64,000 nt of DNA from Monoplex corrugatus (lineage: Eukaryota > Mollusca > Gastropoda > Littorinimorpha > Ranellidae). The notes under the pieces were generated by a model that did not search any database, was not told where the DNA came from, and was given only the letters and a program-made list of their open reading frames with translations. Location: assembly GCA_030674185.1 (NCBI GenBank), contig JAPXFY010000018.1, positions 51,117,755-51,181,754 of the forward strand, written 5' to 3'. The translations under genes and the position numbers were made by a program. Every line of letters starts with the position of its first letter. The first letter of the stretch is position 1. Positions 1 to 16,844 of the stretch are shown piece by piece.

Positions 1-3565
<3,565 letters not shown>

Positions 3566-4517
3566 TTTGTTCACAAACCTGAGCACCACTACATTCACTG
3601 CAATCCTGCAAGATACGCAACCAACATGCTCAGCTTTCTGATGTGGTACTAGGGGGTAGGGTGGAGGTATTGTGGATGATACTAGTCAGTCTTTAAGATG
3701 ACACTGTATCAGAAATTTGGACTAAGGCAGTGTCAGGGGACTGGGAAGGAACTGAAAATTTACAGTTATGTGTGGGGAAAGTTCTCATCCCTGGCATTTG
3801 TTAGTTGATGTTTTCATAAACAAAATGAAAAGAGTGTATCTTAAATGAATGACATAAGATTTTCTCAAAGATCCTTTTCATTTGGTCAAGCCTGATTTCT
3901 TAAATAAAATGAAGAGTATATCTGAAATGAATGACGTAAGATTTTCTCAAAGATCCTTTTCATTAGGTCAAGCTCTATAGTGAATAAGCTCTGTTACAAG
4001 CAGGCAACTTCAATGCACTTACTGTGGTTACATTTATTACATACATAACACATATATGTTTCATCTGTAGGTGGGTTTTGTGACACAAATATTTGTTGTT
4101 GAAAACATGTTACTGAAACTGAGTGGGAGTGTGTTCGTGCATTACTTTTTGTTTTTGAGAGTGTATTCATGCATTTTGATTTGTATATATTGAAGATGAA
4201 TGTCTTTATAACTGAAATGATTTTAGATGATTATCCAGTCGCTGAAAGTATTTGATACTTTGTTGCCTTGAAAGATCCTGTAGTTGGCTGTGAGGACCTA
4301 ACAATCAAACGGTATCACTCTCTTGGCTCCGTTTTATAATTTCACCCTTGTATGTAATAATGTTCTCAAGACATTGATGTGTACAGTTTATACATAGTTT
4401 GTAAATACATTTATTGGGCTGTTATTTAGGATTTTCCAGTCTTGAGATCAGTGGGGTTTCAGCATATCTCAGGGTGAAGTTATGGAGACAAGTAGGCCTA
4501 TATTATATTCAGACAGA
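3566..4517 (+). other. Probable PKC 3' UTR and flank, with a 75-bp tandem duplication
   Basis: No coding signal. A roughly 75-bp block containing 'taagattttctcaaag' and 'atccttttcatt' is directly duplicated at about 3818-3895 and 3898-3975. An AATAAA hexamer at 3903-3908 lies in the second copy and is a candidate poly(A) signal, but no downstream element is convincing. Confidence 0.4.
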
Positions 4518-5497
4518 TAGCTAGCATACCATATTCAAAGATCAATGGCTAGCATACCATATTCAAAGATCAATGGCGAGCATACCGTATTCAAAGGTTG
4601 ATGGCTAGCATACCATATTCAAAGATCAATGGCTAGCATACCATATTCAAAGATCAATGGCTAGCATACCATATTCAAAGGTTGATGGCTAGCATGCCAT
4701 ATTCAAAGATCAGTGGCTAGCATACCATATTCAAAGATCAATGGCTAGCATACCATATTCAAAGATCAATGGCTAGCATACCATATTCAAAGATCAATGG
4801 CTAGCATACCATATTCAAAGGTTGATGGCTAGCATACCATATTCAAAGATCAGTGGCTAGCATACCATATTCAAAGATCAATGGCTAGCATACCATATTC
4901 AAAGATCAATGGCTAGCATACCATATTCAAAGATCAATGGCTAGCATACCATATTCAAAGATCAATGGCTAGCATACCATATTCAAAGATGGATGGCTAG
5001 CATACCATATTCAAAGATGGATGGCTAGCATACCATATTCAAAGATCAGTGGCTAGCATACCATATTCAAAGATGGATGGCTAGCATACCATATTCAAAG
5101 ATCAATGGCTAGCATACCATATTCAAAGATGGATGGCTAGCATACCATATTCAAAGATCAATGGCTAGCATACCATATTCAAAGATGGATGGCTAGCATA
5201 CCATATTCAAAGATGGATGGCTAGCATACCATATTCAAAGATCAATGGCTAGCATACCATATTCAAAGATGGATGGCTAGCATACCATATTCAAAGATCA
5301 ATGGCTAGCATACCATATTCAAAGATGGATGGCTAGCATACCATATTCAAAGATGGATGGCTAGCATACCAATTCAAGATCAATGGCTAGCATACCATAT
5401 TCAAGATGGTGGCTTTGCATACCTTATCAAAGACCGATGACTAGCATACCATATTCAAAGACGATGGCTAGTATACATATTCAAAGGCAGATGGCTG
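4518..5497. repeat. 28-bp minisatellite, about 35 copies
   Basis: The unit is 'ctagcataccatattc' followed by 'aaagatcaatgg'. The constant core is nearly invariant while the last 10 bases take four states: gatcaatgg, gttgatgg, gatcagtgg and gatggatgg. The gttgatgg variant occurs only in the left half, gatggatgg only in the right half (from about 4985), and the final units from about 5370 decay. No spacer diversity, so it is not a CRISPR-like array. It lies downstream of PKC. Confidence 0.97.
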
Positions 5498-6544
5498 ATG
5501 AAGAGCCACAGCTCCAAGTCTGTCAGCACAGAATTAGTCTGTCTTTTTCTTTTGCATGTGGACTCGTCCATCCAGCTATGATGACATATCTGACCCTGTT
5601 TAGGGTTGGAGAAGATAAAGTAGTAAGGGAGATCAGTGGACTTGTCTTGAAAAGCTGATCCAAAAGTAATGAGATCTCTCCGTCTCACTCCCTAATAACC
5701 TTGGGTTATGTGCAGTGATCTTGAGCAAGGCATCTACAACCACTTAGTACCAGTAGTGCATTTGCATCCTCCTTTGATCAGAAAGTGATAAAAGATGAGG
5801 CTTGTCAGAAATTCATGTTGCTGTGAGCAAAGACAGTGACAACAGGGAGCATGTATGAAATTTATGTTACTGTGAGCAACAGGATGGGGAAAAAAAACAG
5901 AGTGAAAGTGAGAATCCTTATAGAATTAGGCGTGCAGATATAGTTTTTTTTTGAATGGAGATGAACCTTCAGGTAGAGAGAAAAGGGGTACTTCCTCTAG
6001 TAGTGATGGAGAAATGCACACACTACTGTAAGGATGCAGAACTGTTTCTGTCTGATGAGGATGGAGTAGCCCTGTTTAGCTGGTGATAGAAATCGCTCCT
6101 CCCACTGCACCCTCACCTCCCACCCCCCAACCCCCATCCACAGAGATGGAAAAAGATCCTCTTCAGCGAGGAACAGCCGTGTTATGCCCCGAAAAAGACA
6201 CCTCTGAGGGTCAGAGAGAGGGATTCCATTTGGGATCAAAGAACCCCCTGTGCTGGTGTGCGTTGAAGAACTAAGGCAGCAGAGAAGATTGTACATAATC
6301 TTCGCATCGCTGGCCCATGAAACAAGAGACATACACCTCAGTCTGTGACCATTGTGTTCTCAGTAGTATTAAATGTTGTTATTATATGTGGGTGTTTTTT
6401 TTTCTGCGTGTTCTTTGTCCAGTCTGCACAAGGTCACGGCTTGGAACCTAGCAGAGGGCACATTTGCTGCCAATTTGTGTTTTGTCTGCATTGGGAATTG
6501 CTTGTTGTTTGTGTCATTGCATCATTACATAACCTTCACCATCC
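5498..6544. other. Intergenic or 3' UTR stretch, nothing recognised
   Basis: Only short ORFs without family resemblance. A pyrimidine-rich C tract lies at about 6094-6140. Confidence 0.5.
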
Positions 6545-6865
6545 TTAACTCTTTGACGACGAGCTACTTCGATTGAAGTAACAGCTGAGCTCTCACTGAG
6601 GACGGGCTACTTCGATCATAGTAACAGGCGGTCTAGGGTATATAACTCCCTCTACTTTTGTTATGCTAATGATTTAGTAGTTGACAGTTGCTTCCCTTGT
6701 GGAGGGAACTTCCATTGAACGCTTCAGCTACGTTTTGCCGGGTTTTTTTTTTAACTAAAATCGATTGATAATGGCTCAAAGGCAACAGTTCTCAGTGATT
6801 TCACTGTGGTAGCCCTAGGCCAGAGGAGAGCTCAGCTGTGGCAAGTGCAGTCACAATAGAGTTAA
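6545..6865. mobile_element. TTAA-flanked MITE, piggyBac-like ends
   Basis: Bounded by TTAA at 6545-6548 and 6862-6865. The left end reads ttaactctttgacg; the right end read inward reads ttaactctattgtg. Subterminal 'cagctgagctctc' is shared by both ends in inverted orientation. A roughly 55-bp internal direct repeat (gggctacttcgat / gagctacttcgat) follows the left end. No coding capacity. Its right TTAA is shared with the next palindromic element. Confidence 0.65.
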
Positions 6866-6951
6866 TCCTTTCACTCTCTCATCCTATCCCCCAGCATCCT
6901 GTGGGAAGCTAGGAAGCTCTGTATAGGATGAGGGAATGAAAGAGTTGAAAT
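6862..6951. mobile_element. Palindromic TTAA MITE, diverged copy
   Basis: The hairpin arms are 'tttcactctctcatcc' and 'ggatgagggaatgaaa' around a 'gaagctaggaagctc' centre. It is the most diverged member of the ccctttgactcc family. Confidence 0.65.
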
Positions 6952-9900
6952 CATTTCATTGCTTAATCATGATGTTGTGTACAATAGTATACGATTTATT
7001 GGGATTGCATTGTTTTTGTTATGAACCTTCCTTACCATACATTATTCTGTTTGTTATGCAACGCACATACCTGCCCCAATTTTCTCCATTTTTATTAATG
7101 AGTTGTTGTATGTGAACATGCTTAATTGCTGTTGAGGGTTTTATGAGAATTTGTTTTTAATGCTAATTTTCTTTATTTGTGCTTTTAAGTTAGAAATATT
7201 GCTGTGCAAGTTTATATACGATTTTACTGTTAGAGGAAAAGGTGCGTTTTGCTTGTAAATTAATCACAGCAATGTTTCATGTTGCTTTCATGTAGAGTAC
7301 AATTTTTTTTTTTACTTCAGTGTTAGTATCCCAGTCCTTCAAAGCAAGGCAAATTATAATTCTCCGTGTTTCCCTAGGTATGATTCTACAAGCTACCGAT
7401 TTTAATCCAGTAAGATGATTGAATGTAATATGTGCAATGGATATGTATGAATGTGTAAGTTGACATGAGATTTCTGTGTTATTGTAAAAGATAATCTGCA
7501 CTTGAGTAAAGAAAACAGTTATATATCGACACAAATAATCTGCAAGTAAGAAAACAATCATATCTAGATACAAATGCTGATGGATGCATAATGTCTGGAG
7601 TCATGGAGGTTTTTCTGAAGGCAAAAGCCCTCTTTCCTACAGCAAGGAGAGAGCGTTTTTATATCTATTTGTCATACACAGGATTTGAGTGTGGTGATCA
7701 TTCATGCACACAATGATGGATAATCTTGCGATCCAGATCTAAACACCGCTGGCCGTAAAAGACTCACTCTGCTTATCAGATATGAATTCTGAACGATTTC
7801 AGATGCTGTATGTTTGGTATGGATTTCTATGACTATCAATGCTGTATACATTTTTGTGATCTACACTGGACACAGATATTTGGAATAATGTTGAGGCATG
7901 TTGGACATATGATTTCCTGTTGATTGTATTACTTCCAAGAGAACATAATAGAACTAACATTTCCAAGCATCTCACCACTGTGATTTTATCTGACTTTTAA
8001 ATTTGCATTGCATTGTAGTTCATGTTGACTGTCATTTTATGTACATATCGTTTTGCCCTCCCTCCCCTGTTATTTCATTTCTTGCTTTGTTTACTTATAT
8101 TTTGCTTTGAACTTACATTGAAATATTCCTGTATTCAAGTTAAGTACACTTGTCAACGAGTCCATGGAATCAACCTATGCACAAATCATGTATTTTGTCT
8201 TACAAGTCACGATGTCCATGTATTTCTGTCCAGAATATATGTGCAAGATGTATCTTCACCACCCCAACCCCACCACCCAACATCCTAATTCGATCATATC
8301 AGTATTGTTAATTGTTATTGTAAAAATCTTCATGGAAAGAAACTGCTGGAATAGCGTGTACATGTCAAAGATATGCAGGACCGCAGAAAATCTGCTAATA
8401 GTCTACCAGTGTGTTGACATTGTTTCAGCTGTGTTAATCCCCCCCCCCCCTCCTCCCACCAATCCCCTGTGTCTGTGTGAGTGGGGTTTTTTTTTTCTCA
8501 ATCATTGCTCAAAAGAAAATGAAGACATAAATAGGGTTTGATTCAGATCAGCAGTGGGAACGGTCAGTTCAGAATGAGAGCATAAGGAGGCTGTTTGTAT
8601 GTCTATTACTGTGTTGACAAGGATTTTAGTTCTGGCTGTTCACTGGTAGAAGCTTATCCAGTTTTGGTTGTCTTCGTGTTTTTTCAATGACCAGTATGGT
8701 TGTTCAGGGGACTGATGGAATGCAATCAGCGGACAGGACTTTGCATTTCTGCCTTGAGGTACAATGACAAACAGTTCATGCATATAGAAATTGGTCCAGT
8801 CTCTGATATTTTGCCATCCAGCTCTTGACATCGGAGAAAACCTCCTTCCAGTTAGACATTGCATCATTGGAGGTGGTTTGACCAAAGCATGTGAGCTTGT
8901 GTTATTTCATAACTGCCAGAAGTGGTTCCTGTTGGTCCACCTCACTTGTAGAGGAGGATAAAGACTGCAAGTGACCTTTGCAGTCTGTACTTGATCCAGT
9001 TAGGGTCACATATTTGGGAATATAAGTTTGTAAGGGCATGACTAGAAGTATGAAAGGAAAGTATCCAGTTGGATCGCCCAGCTGTCTGAGGTAAACATTT
9101 GACATAACAAGACTGTGACTATAGAAACGTGAACTGGTCTAGTCTGTTGTTGGTGTCAAGATGACAGTATATAAAGGTGACTTGAAATCTTGAATCTTGA
9201 CCTTGACAAAAAAGATGACATCTTGTTTGTTTGTTTCTAGCTGTTCTTTGATAAAATGTTCATTTTCATGTGGTTTTTATCATCGTCTGTTTATGCATTT
9301 TGTACAGTCATTAAAACTACATGTAAGCTGATGTTCAGTATAATACACACCTGTACATAAGTGAGTTACAAAAATGACTTGTTTCATTTCATCCTATTTC
9401 AATATTCAACAGAGTTGTACCCACCCCTCCCACTTATGCCTTTCATTTTCTTCTTCGATTGTATCATAAATGTTTTGTTTTTTTTAAACTGTTCCATTGT
9501 TCAGTTACACAGTCTGATTCTCCATTCCCCCAATAATGCGTTTCTTGAGGTCTGTGTTCATGCCCTGTGTACATATACAGTTTACTTCACTGTCCCTTGA
9601 TCAACAGGTTGGTTTCTCACAGTGAAACAGGCAGTGAGCTCTTTCCCTTTCTTGCTATTCTCTAATTCAATTTTTGTATTTCAAGCAAGTCCAACCCAGT
9701 TTTTTTGTGTGTTGTTTATCCATTTTCCATGGGCTTTTTCCCTTTTTTGTGGAGTCTCCTTCCAACTATGAAGGATTCTCTGATAAAATTTTTTTAAGTC
9801 TTCTAACAGAGACCCTGCTATTAAAGATGTTTGTTTTTTGTTGTTGTTTTTTGATATAGAAAAATATCTAAGTGACCAAATGTCTTGCTGGAGTTTGTTG

Positions 9901-12900
9901 TGGACTTTCCGATTGTTTCTTGTGTGAAATGCAAAGGTCTTTCAGTAGCGTCTCATTGTCAGCACTGTCAAATGTCCAGATCACATGTATTCCATCAAAA
10001 ACATGTACTGTCAGGTGTCAAGAACACTGGTATTCTTCTCATGGACATCCGTTGTCAAAATTCCAAGAATCCAGAAGCAGTCCATCCTTCAGAGAATGTA
10101 AGATTGAAAGGAGAGTGAATGGCAAGGGATACAGACAAACAGCATAAAAGTAGACTCTTGATTGTACCAGACAGACAGTGAACTACTCATAACAGCCAGG
10201 GATGGAGAATTCTTGCTGCCTGTTGTACTGAGCAGTCATAGTAAGTACTGTCAGGCTGCGGAAATTTCTAACTTCATTTGGAGGGAAAACAAACAGGAAA
10301 AAAAGCCATTTTTTCCATTTTCCATAATACTTTCAAGGCACAGCTTATCCAGGACTAAAGTGTACACACTGCTTCAGATCAGTTCACTGTGGGTACATGT
10401 CAGTGAACACGATTTTTCTCATCCATTTTCTAAGAAACATAAGATTTTATCTTAAGCAGACAAAAAAAGAATTGTGATTTTACAAGGTCGTGCATGTCAC
10501 GCGTCATTAATCATGTGAGATGTAGAGGTAATTTATCTATGAGTGACCAAACAAGGTCATCAGAAGTGCTCTAATTCAATTTCGGCAGGGGTTGACCTAC
10601 CAAGGCATTGCTTCTGGACTACCTACAAGGGTGTTGCCCCTTGCCCCTGGCTCCCACTAAGGACAGGCGGCCCTTGGACCCAGCCTTTCTGCAGAGATTT
10701 TTTGAGTCAACTGTTCCCTAGCCTGCACTGTAAATGTGGACCTGGACCTGGACCAGATCAAGGCAAACTAGATGAATGTGTCACTGTCTATTGCTTCATG
10801 TACTTATGGGTACTCCTTGCACTGGTTACAAAACAAAGTGATGAAGTCAGTATGAAGATGCAGTGAGAACTTGTTCATTTTGGCAGCAGAATAAATTGTT
10901 TCGAGTGAACAGGGGAGAGTGGAGAGTGTGGGCATGTATACAAATCCTTGTTAGGGCAAAATCTCTTACAGAAATTTGCGAGACATGCATTACGGGAAGA
11001 ATGAGAAGTGTCTTCTCTTTACCTTTTATTTTATATAGAAAAAAAAATTTTTACACTGTGTATCATCTTTTCTACCAATTTACCCTCATAACACTTCCTC
11101 CCAATTTAATACGGCTACCTTTGTTTAAAATGTGTTGATTATTTGTGCAGAGATGTTTTGTGTTTTGTGCAGATGTGTTCTGTCTTTTAACTATTGTCAT
11201 CTTTTTAGACATTGACTCTTTAGATGTTGCTGTTAATGTAAGCTATATTTTATGTGGTTTTTCACTGAGTGATTTGCTTACTAAAGATGTAGAGTTTGCA
11301 CTTGTCTGCTTCATGTTAGAATTCCACAGACTTCACTGTTTGACTGATAGATGGATAGTTTGAGCACAGGAAGGTTTATGAGTGAGAAAGAGACAGAGAG
11401 AGAGAGGAGAGAGTGTGTGTGTGTGTGTGTTAGCATCTGTTCACTTTAAGTGATATTAGATGATTTTGTGCATGTGTTTGTGTGGCCAGAGCAATAGAAT
11501 GCAGCGTTGCACTTTCTTTTTAAAAACTAATATTGTCCAAGATATTGTCAGGCATATCGTGTTGGTGTGTGCTAAATGAAGTATTAGTTGTACCTGGAGA
11601 CTGCTCACTAAATTGCAAATTGTTCATAATTATACTTAATATTGATTATACTAAGCATTTCATGCTGTGTAAAGATAAATCTAATAATATACTACCAACA
11701 TGCAGAAATGTCCAATTATTGAATAACATGGGAATTGGTTTGAACTTCTACCGCTTATACACTGAAGAAAACCAGATACCTTGCAAAACATTCACAGACT
11801 TTCATGTCACAACCTTTCGCACGTGCAATCTGTTGCCTGCTTACAAGCATGATACCAGTCTGTATCACATGACAAAAGCTGTGAAAGCTCAGACTATGGT
11901 AATGTGCGGCAGTTCATACGTTACACCTCTGTTCAAGGGTTACTTCCCTTGCAGGATTTTCACAGCTTCCCAAAGTTCTATATTTCCTTTTCTAGTATGT
12001 TGCCACTTTGTTGAGTGAAACTGAAGAGATTGAACAAGAAAAGCACATACCACCCAGCCACTACCGTATATGAAAGGTCTATAAAAGATATAACAAGAAA
12101 ACCTTCAGGAAATTTCAGATGTCTGCCACAAACCATTCAACTTACTGACATCCTACTAAGTAATCAATCCCAAAGTTGAAACCCTTGTGACAGTAAATCC
12201 TCAGTGATGAGTGTGATCAGGATAATACCAGTAAGACAGCTAACATGCTGGGCATCAGAAGAGAACACCATTCAAGCACTAACAGATCCTCCTCTCGACA
12301 GTAGTGGAAAATTGTACTGGGACACTGGTCACAAAATCTCTTGGGAAATATAACAATTCTAGCAAGAGAAAATAACACTTCTGCATACAGAAAGAAAAAA
12401 TTCAATACTTAACTGTGTAAGGGAATACTACTACAAAGCTGGACAAAAATTCTCTTGGGAGAATACTGTAGCCACAGAAACTAACACTTGTAGTATAGAA
12501 GGAACATGGAGGCATAGGAAATCATGCAGAGATCCATCCTTGAAAAAAGATGGCGGACAAAAACTGTCCTCAGCTTTCTATCAACCACTTACATCATATG
12601 GCACTATGTGCAAGCTGGTGTTGTAAATGAATGACCGTATGAAGTCTTTGTGCAACAGAGCCTAAAACTCATGCAACAACTACAAAATATAGATAGAGCA
12701 AGGTATCTGTTTTTCCTCTATATCCACGATATATCATTTTACTCATTTTAAGATTGAAACAACCAACATCTCTTTGTCACCCGCCATGTTTTCATTTATC
12801 AAAAGCAACAATTTAATAACTGAAGTTTGTTGTAATCAATCTTTAAACTGAAGAACACTTACACTGAAGAACACAGACTGACATTGACTGAGGGAAAAAA

Positions 12901-13622
12901 TGAACATCAGTGAACTCTGCGATAAAAACCGTTCAATGTTTCCCCTAACGAAGGATTGAAAACCAGAAACCAAACCAAACAAGCAGTAGAAATTCTACAG
13001 CTTTTCTTGTGCCCAGTTTGGCAGCTAAGGTATAAATATAGTTACGTTTGGCAGTAATTAATATCCAGAGTGCAGATTGGTGAACATAAAATATTCGTAT
13101 CAGCCATGCTGACCAAGTTTCATGTTCTGCTAAACATTCATTCATTACTGTATCATATAACTAAACCCTCATTGTTTTGGATGTACATACAAAATGTGGG
13201 TCATTGTCTGTTTCTGGCGTCTTGAAACTGTTGTAATAATAATTTTACTGTAATGATTTTACTGGAGTATATTGTCCTTGTCAATAGCTTCCCAAATGAT
13301 ATCAGATGGAATTATCAAGAAGCAAGCTAACAGAAGCAGTTTGATCACGGATTTCTTGGCAATATATGAAAAGATCTCTACAAAGTTTTGATGATTTTAG
13401 TACCTTTCAGTTTCCATTTAGCCGGACACAAGTTTAAATAGTTATGACAGTGCTCCTGCAGGTCCCCTAAACATTTGATTCGATAGAGTCACAGAAGCTT
13501 GTCATGTTATAGTATTTTGTAAACTCTGTCAAAGACCAACCTGGGAATCTTTTTTAAACAAGTTTGAGCCACTGTGACCAAGCTGTTTTGAATGAACACA
13601 AGTCAGATGCTCAGTGGGATTG
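6952..13622. other. 6.7-kb gene-free interval
   Basis: AT-rich sequence with short homopolymers (C-run near 8440, T-runs) and a small (GA)n/(GT)n block at 11390-11430. The longest ORF (11533-12018, 161 codons) has no recognisable domain and composition like its surroundings. I see no exon with family resemblance on either strand. Confidence 0.5.
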
Positions 13623-13815
13623 TTAATCCTTTGACTCCTGCACCTTGTCCACCAACTGCAAAAACTTAACCCTTTGACTCCCTCACCCTAGCCACCAGCT
13701 TGCTGCAGAACGCTGGTGGATAGGGTGAGGGAGTCAAAGGGTTACGTTTTTGCTTTGCTAGCATGATTGGCAATACAGGATGCTGGTGGACAGGGTGCGG
13801 GAGTCAAAGTGTTAA
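13623..13815 (-). mobile_element. Nested palindromic TTAA element
   Basis: Outer ends ttaatcctttgac and gtcaaagtgttaa; an inner palindrome (ttaaccctttgactcc to ggagtcaaagggtta) sits between 'gcaaaaac' and 'gtttttgc'. The 'gctagcatg' spacer lies on the right, so orientation is opposite to the copies at 24.2 and 27.7 kb. Confidence 0.85.
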
Positions 13816-14781
13816 TAACCTGACATTTTAACCTGGCACTTGCACGAGTCAGCTATTAACAGTTTTACCATGCGTACACACGCTTCCCCAGCTTTAAAGA
13901 ATACAAGTTATTTACTTCAGCTGCATCACCTCTATGGATAGTACTTGCTCTCTGTACTTGTAAATTGAAGTTCAACAGATCAAATTGTGATAATTGTGAA
14001 AACCTATACATGTTCTGTATCAACTGAGACAATGCTACTCCTCATAACTGTAAAAACCCCTGTAGCATTCAGTAATGTAAACAAGTTTGAATCAAATCCC
14101 CATAAGAATTCAACATCTCTCAAGGTAATCATTTTTATCAGTAACGGTTGTATCTGTAACATTTCTCCCAATGTATTCACATCTATCAGTGACAATCACC
14201 TTAAGAACTCCATGGGAAAAAAATGATCATGCTGATGCTTATCTGAGTGATGTTGACAGCTGTGTAAACTTTGGTGATGATGATTAAGTTGTTATATATA
14301 ACTTACAATGTCCTTCCTCACAGGGCTTCATGTGCTGCACTTGTTCCTTGTGAATTCTGCTTTGGTATCTGTACATCATCTTTTGAATAAATCCATTTCC
14401 AACATACAGTTGTCATGTTCATTGCTGTGCCTGGACTTGGGTGTTCTGTGTATGAAAATTTTTAATTTTGGTGTCATCAAAGCACGCACACACATGCAGT
14501 TTCATATCCAGTCAATTATAAACACAATTCACAGTTCAGTTTTCAAGATCAATTGTTCCCTGAATTGCGGGCACAAATCTTCCAACAGTATCCACATGTC
14601 CACAGTCAACATTGTAACATTTTTCTACACATAATCAATAATAATGCACAAAGAAACAAACAGAAAAATCAACTTCAACGACGGTCAAAAACGATTACAC
14701 AGTTGTGATAATGTTATAACTTCAAATAATACATCACACAATTCAACATACATCAATCATGAAAATAACATTGAATTTAAA

Positions 14782-15315
14782 ATCCCAAACAAGTGCGACT
14801 GCCCGCATTCAACCAAACAGAAACCAGAAAAACACAAAACATAGAATCAGAACGCGTATTTAATACAACAAGACAAGACAAGCGCAGGACGCAGGACTTT
14901 CCTCTTCTCCCACTGGACAAAGCAGCAGGGAAGTTCAGTCTTTTTCTCATAATTTTGTATTTGATGTTTGTTTGTGATCTTACATTCACGCTTGACAAAG
15001 GCCAGTTGATCCAAAACAAGTGCGACTGCCCGCGCCCAAGCAAACAGGAACCAGAAGAACAAGAAAACCAATGTAAGCGCGTATTCAACAAAACAAGACA
15101 AAACAAGCGCAAATTTTCGGCCAACCGCCTTTGTCAAGCGCGAACGCACGGTCACAAACAGACCACAAACACCAAACAATGGATAATAAAAACAGGACTA
15201 AAAACTTCCCTGCCGCCTCGTCCATTGGATAAAAAGGGACCAAATCAAAGGCCAGTTGGCCGAAAATTTGCGCCTGTCTTGTCTTGTTGTATTACATACA
15301 CGTTCTGATTCTATT
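14782..15315. mobile_element. 534-bp palindromic insert with 12-bp flanking direct repeats
   Basis: Perfect 12-bp direct repeats (attgaatttaaa) at 14770-14781 and 15316-15327 flank it. Inside, three related arms occur: left (about 14841-14890), middle (about 15075-15135) and right (about 15245-15314, inverted). The strongest pairing is middle with right, around 'gcgcaaattttcgg'. 'caagtgcgactgcccgc' occurs twice directly. No transposase ORF; this looks like a non-autonomous fold-back element. Confidence 0.75.
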
Positions 15316-15601
15316 ATTGAATTTAAAGCCTTGTAATCATAAAAAAAAGTACATTCATAGACTTCTCAAGAGCCAAAGACATGTACACATGTTCACACAC
15401 ACTAACATATTGATTAGATGTATACTCATTTGTTTAACCTATGCAACATTTAAGCATATAAACTGTCAAATACATGTCCAAGTTTACTCTAACCTGGTAA
15501 CACACATGCTGATGCATATATATGGTATCTAATATCTGTGCGTAGTCAATACAATACAATGGAAAAATGTGCACTAATTTGTATTCAAGTTCATGTTGCT
15601 T

Positions 15602-15990
15602 ATACTTTAGCCCAGCCCACCACTAAAGCGTTATCAGGGCTAACATCATGTTCAAAACAACTCCAAATTCAGTTAAAAAGAGAACACTTGAAAACTAAAC
15701 ACTGTATCATCCTTTCAAACCTAAAATGCACTTAAATACCTTTCCTATATGTATAATCATGTAAGATGAAATTTACTGATCTCTTTTATTACTTAAGAGG
15801 TTCTTCATGGACTCTGCTGTATAGCCTTGTCTCATGTTAAGCAAGTGCAGGCATTCAATAAGGTGTTCAAAGCCGAGTGGCTCATCACAGTACACACCAT
15901 GATGCTTTTTCATTTTTTTGAAAGATATAAAAAGCAAGTATAAAATGTGACCCATGAGTAACCTGAACAGCATTGTTTCTTTCCTATAGT
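15602..15990 (-). mobile_element. I-like LINE 3' end fragment
   Basis: Read on the - strand, a decayed reading frame contains HHGVYCDEPL and EHLIECLHLL (a Cys...His...EC pattern typical of the C-terminus of I/Jockey-type LINE ORF2), then a 3' UTR ending in 'agccctgataacgc' and 'ggctgggctaaa'. A sister copy is at 62.5-62.9 kb. Confidence 0.6.
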
Positions 15991-16018
15991 ACCCAAGAAC
16001 AGATGGGAGGAACTGTAT

Positions 16019-16201
16019 AACCCTTTGACTCCCTCACCCTATCCAACAGCTTCTTGCAGGGACGGAGTCAAAGGGTTAAGTTTTTGCTTTGTTTTGAAGC
16101 TGGTGGACAGGGTGAGGGAGTCAAATGGTTAAGTTTTTGTTTTGTTAGCATAGTTGACTACACGGGATGCTGGTGGACAGGGTTCACGAGTCGAAGTGTT
16201 T
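16019..16201 (-). mobile_element. Nested palindromic TTAA element, rearranged
   Basis: Several ccctttgactccctcacc-type arms in both orientations, with 'aagtttttg' junctions repeated. The left TTAA has mutated to ATAA. Confidence 0.75.
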
Positions 16202-16680
16202 TTTAAGGTTATGGCAGATTTGGAAAGCTTTGTTGTCTGTCCAGTTGTTCCAATCCTTGTACCAAAGACTTTACAATTAACTTTGTAGTCCAGGTTTCAG
16301 ATCTGTGCAAGGGATCAAAGATTTAGATATCTTTACCTTTCTTACATTCTTCACAAGGCAGTCAGCCATTTCATTGCCTTGAATAGCAATTAGTGGGAAC
16401 ACAGGCGAGAACAATGTTGTAACCTTCAGTTTTTCCAGAGAGGAAAAGTGACAGTGTATTCAGTTTAATCCAACTGAACACATGTACTATTAAATACTGG
16501 GAATGTTTTACAAACTGTACGAGCTATAATTGAACTAATGATACATGTAATGCTGCTTACTATAAAGCAATACTAGGATATCTCATAATGTAGGCACTTC
16601 ACTTAATTTATCCATCAAATGACAGGTTTCTGTGCAATGGCGAATGGAGCGTTTTAAGGTTGTCTGTTGGATGCCCATGA

Positions 16681-16844
16681 GTAACCCCTGACCCCGCACG
16701 CTATCCACCAGCACCCTGTATTGCCAATCATGCTAGCAAAGCAAAAACTTGACCCTTTGATTCTCTCACCCTTTCAAAGGTGAGAGAATCAAAGGGTTAG
16801 GTTTTTGTTGTTGGTGGATAGAGTGTGGGAGTCAAAGGGTTAAG
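16681..16844 (+). mobile_element. Nested palindromic TTAA element with shortened inner hairpin
   Basis: The outer arm contains gctatccaccagc and the 'catgctagcaaagc' spacer; the inner palindrome is cut to gattctctcaccctt / aaggtgagagaatc; the right end is gtcaaagggttaa. Confidence 0.8.

Noticed and set aside
4518..5497. CRISPR-like appearance of the regular 28-bp array
   Set aside because: Units are contiguous without unique spacers, and the DNA is eukaryotic; it is a minisatellite.
11533..12018. 161-codon ORF as a gene
   Set aside because: No recognisable domain, no splice-supported neighbours, composition like the flanks; expected by chance at this AT content.
14793..15308. 171-codon ORF in the palindromic insert
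   Set aside because: Open frames on both strands across inverted arms, low-complexity composition, no domain.
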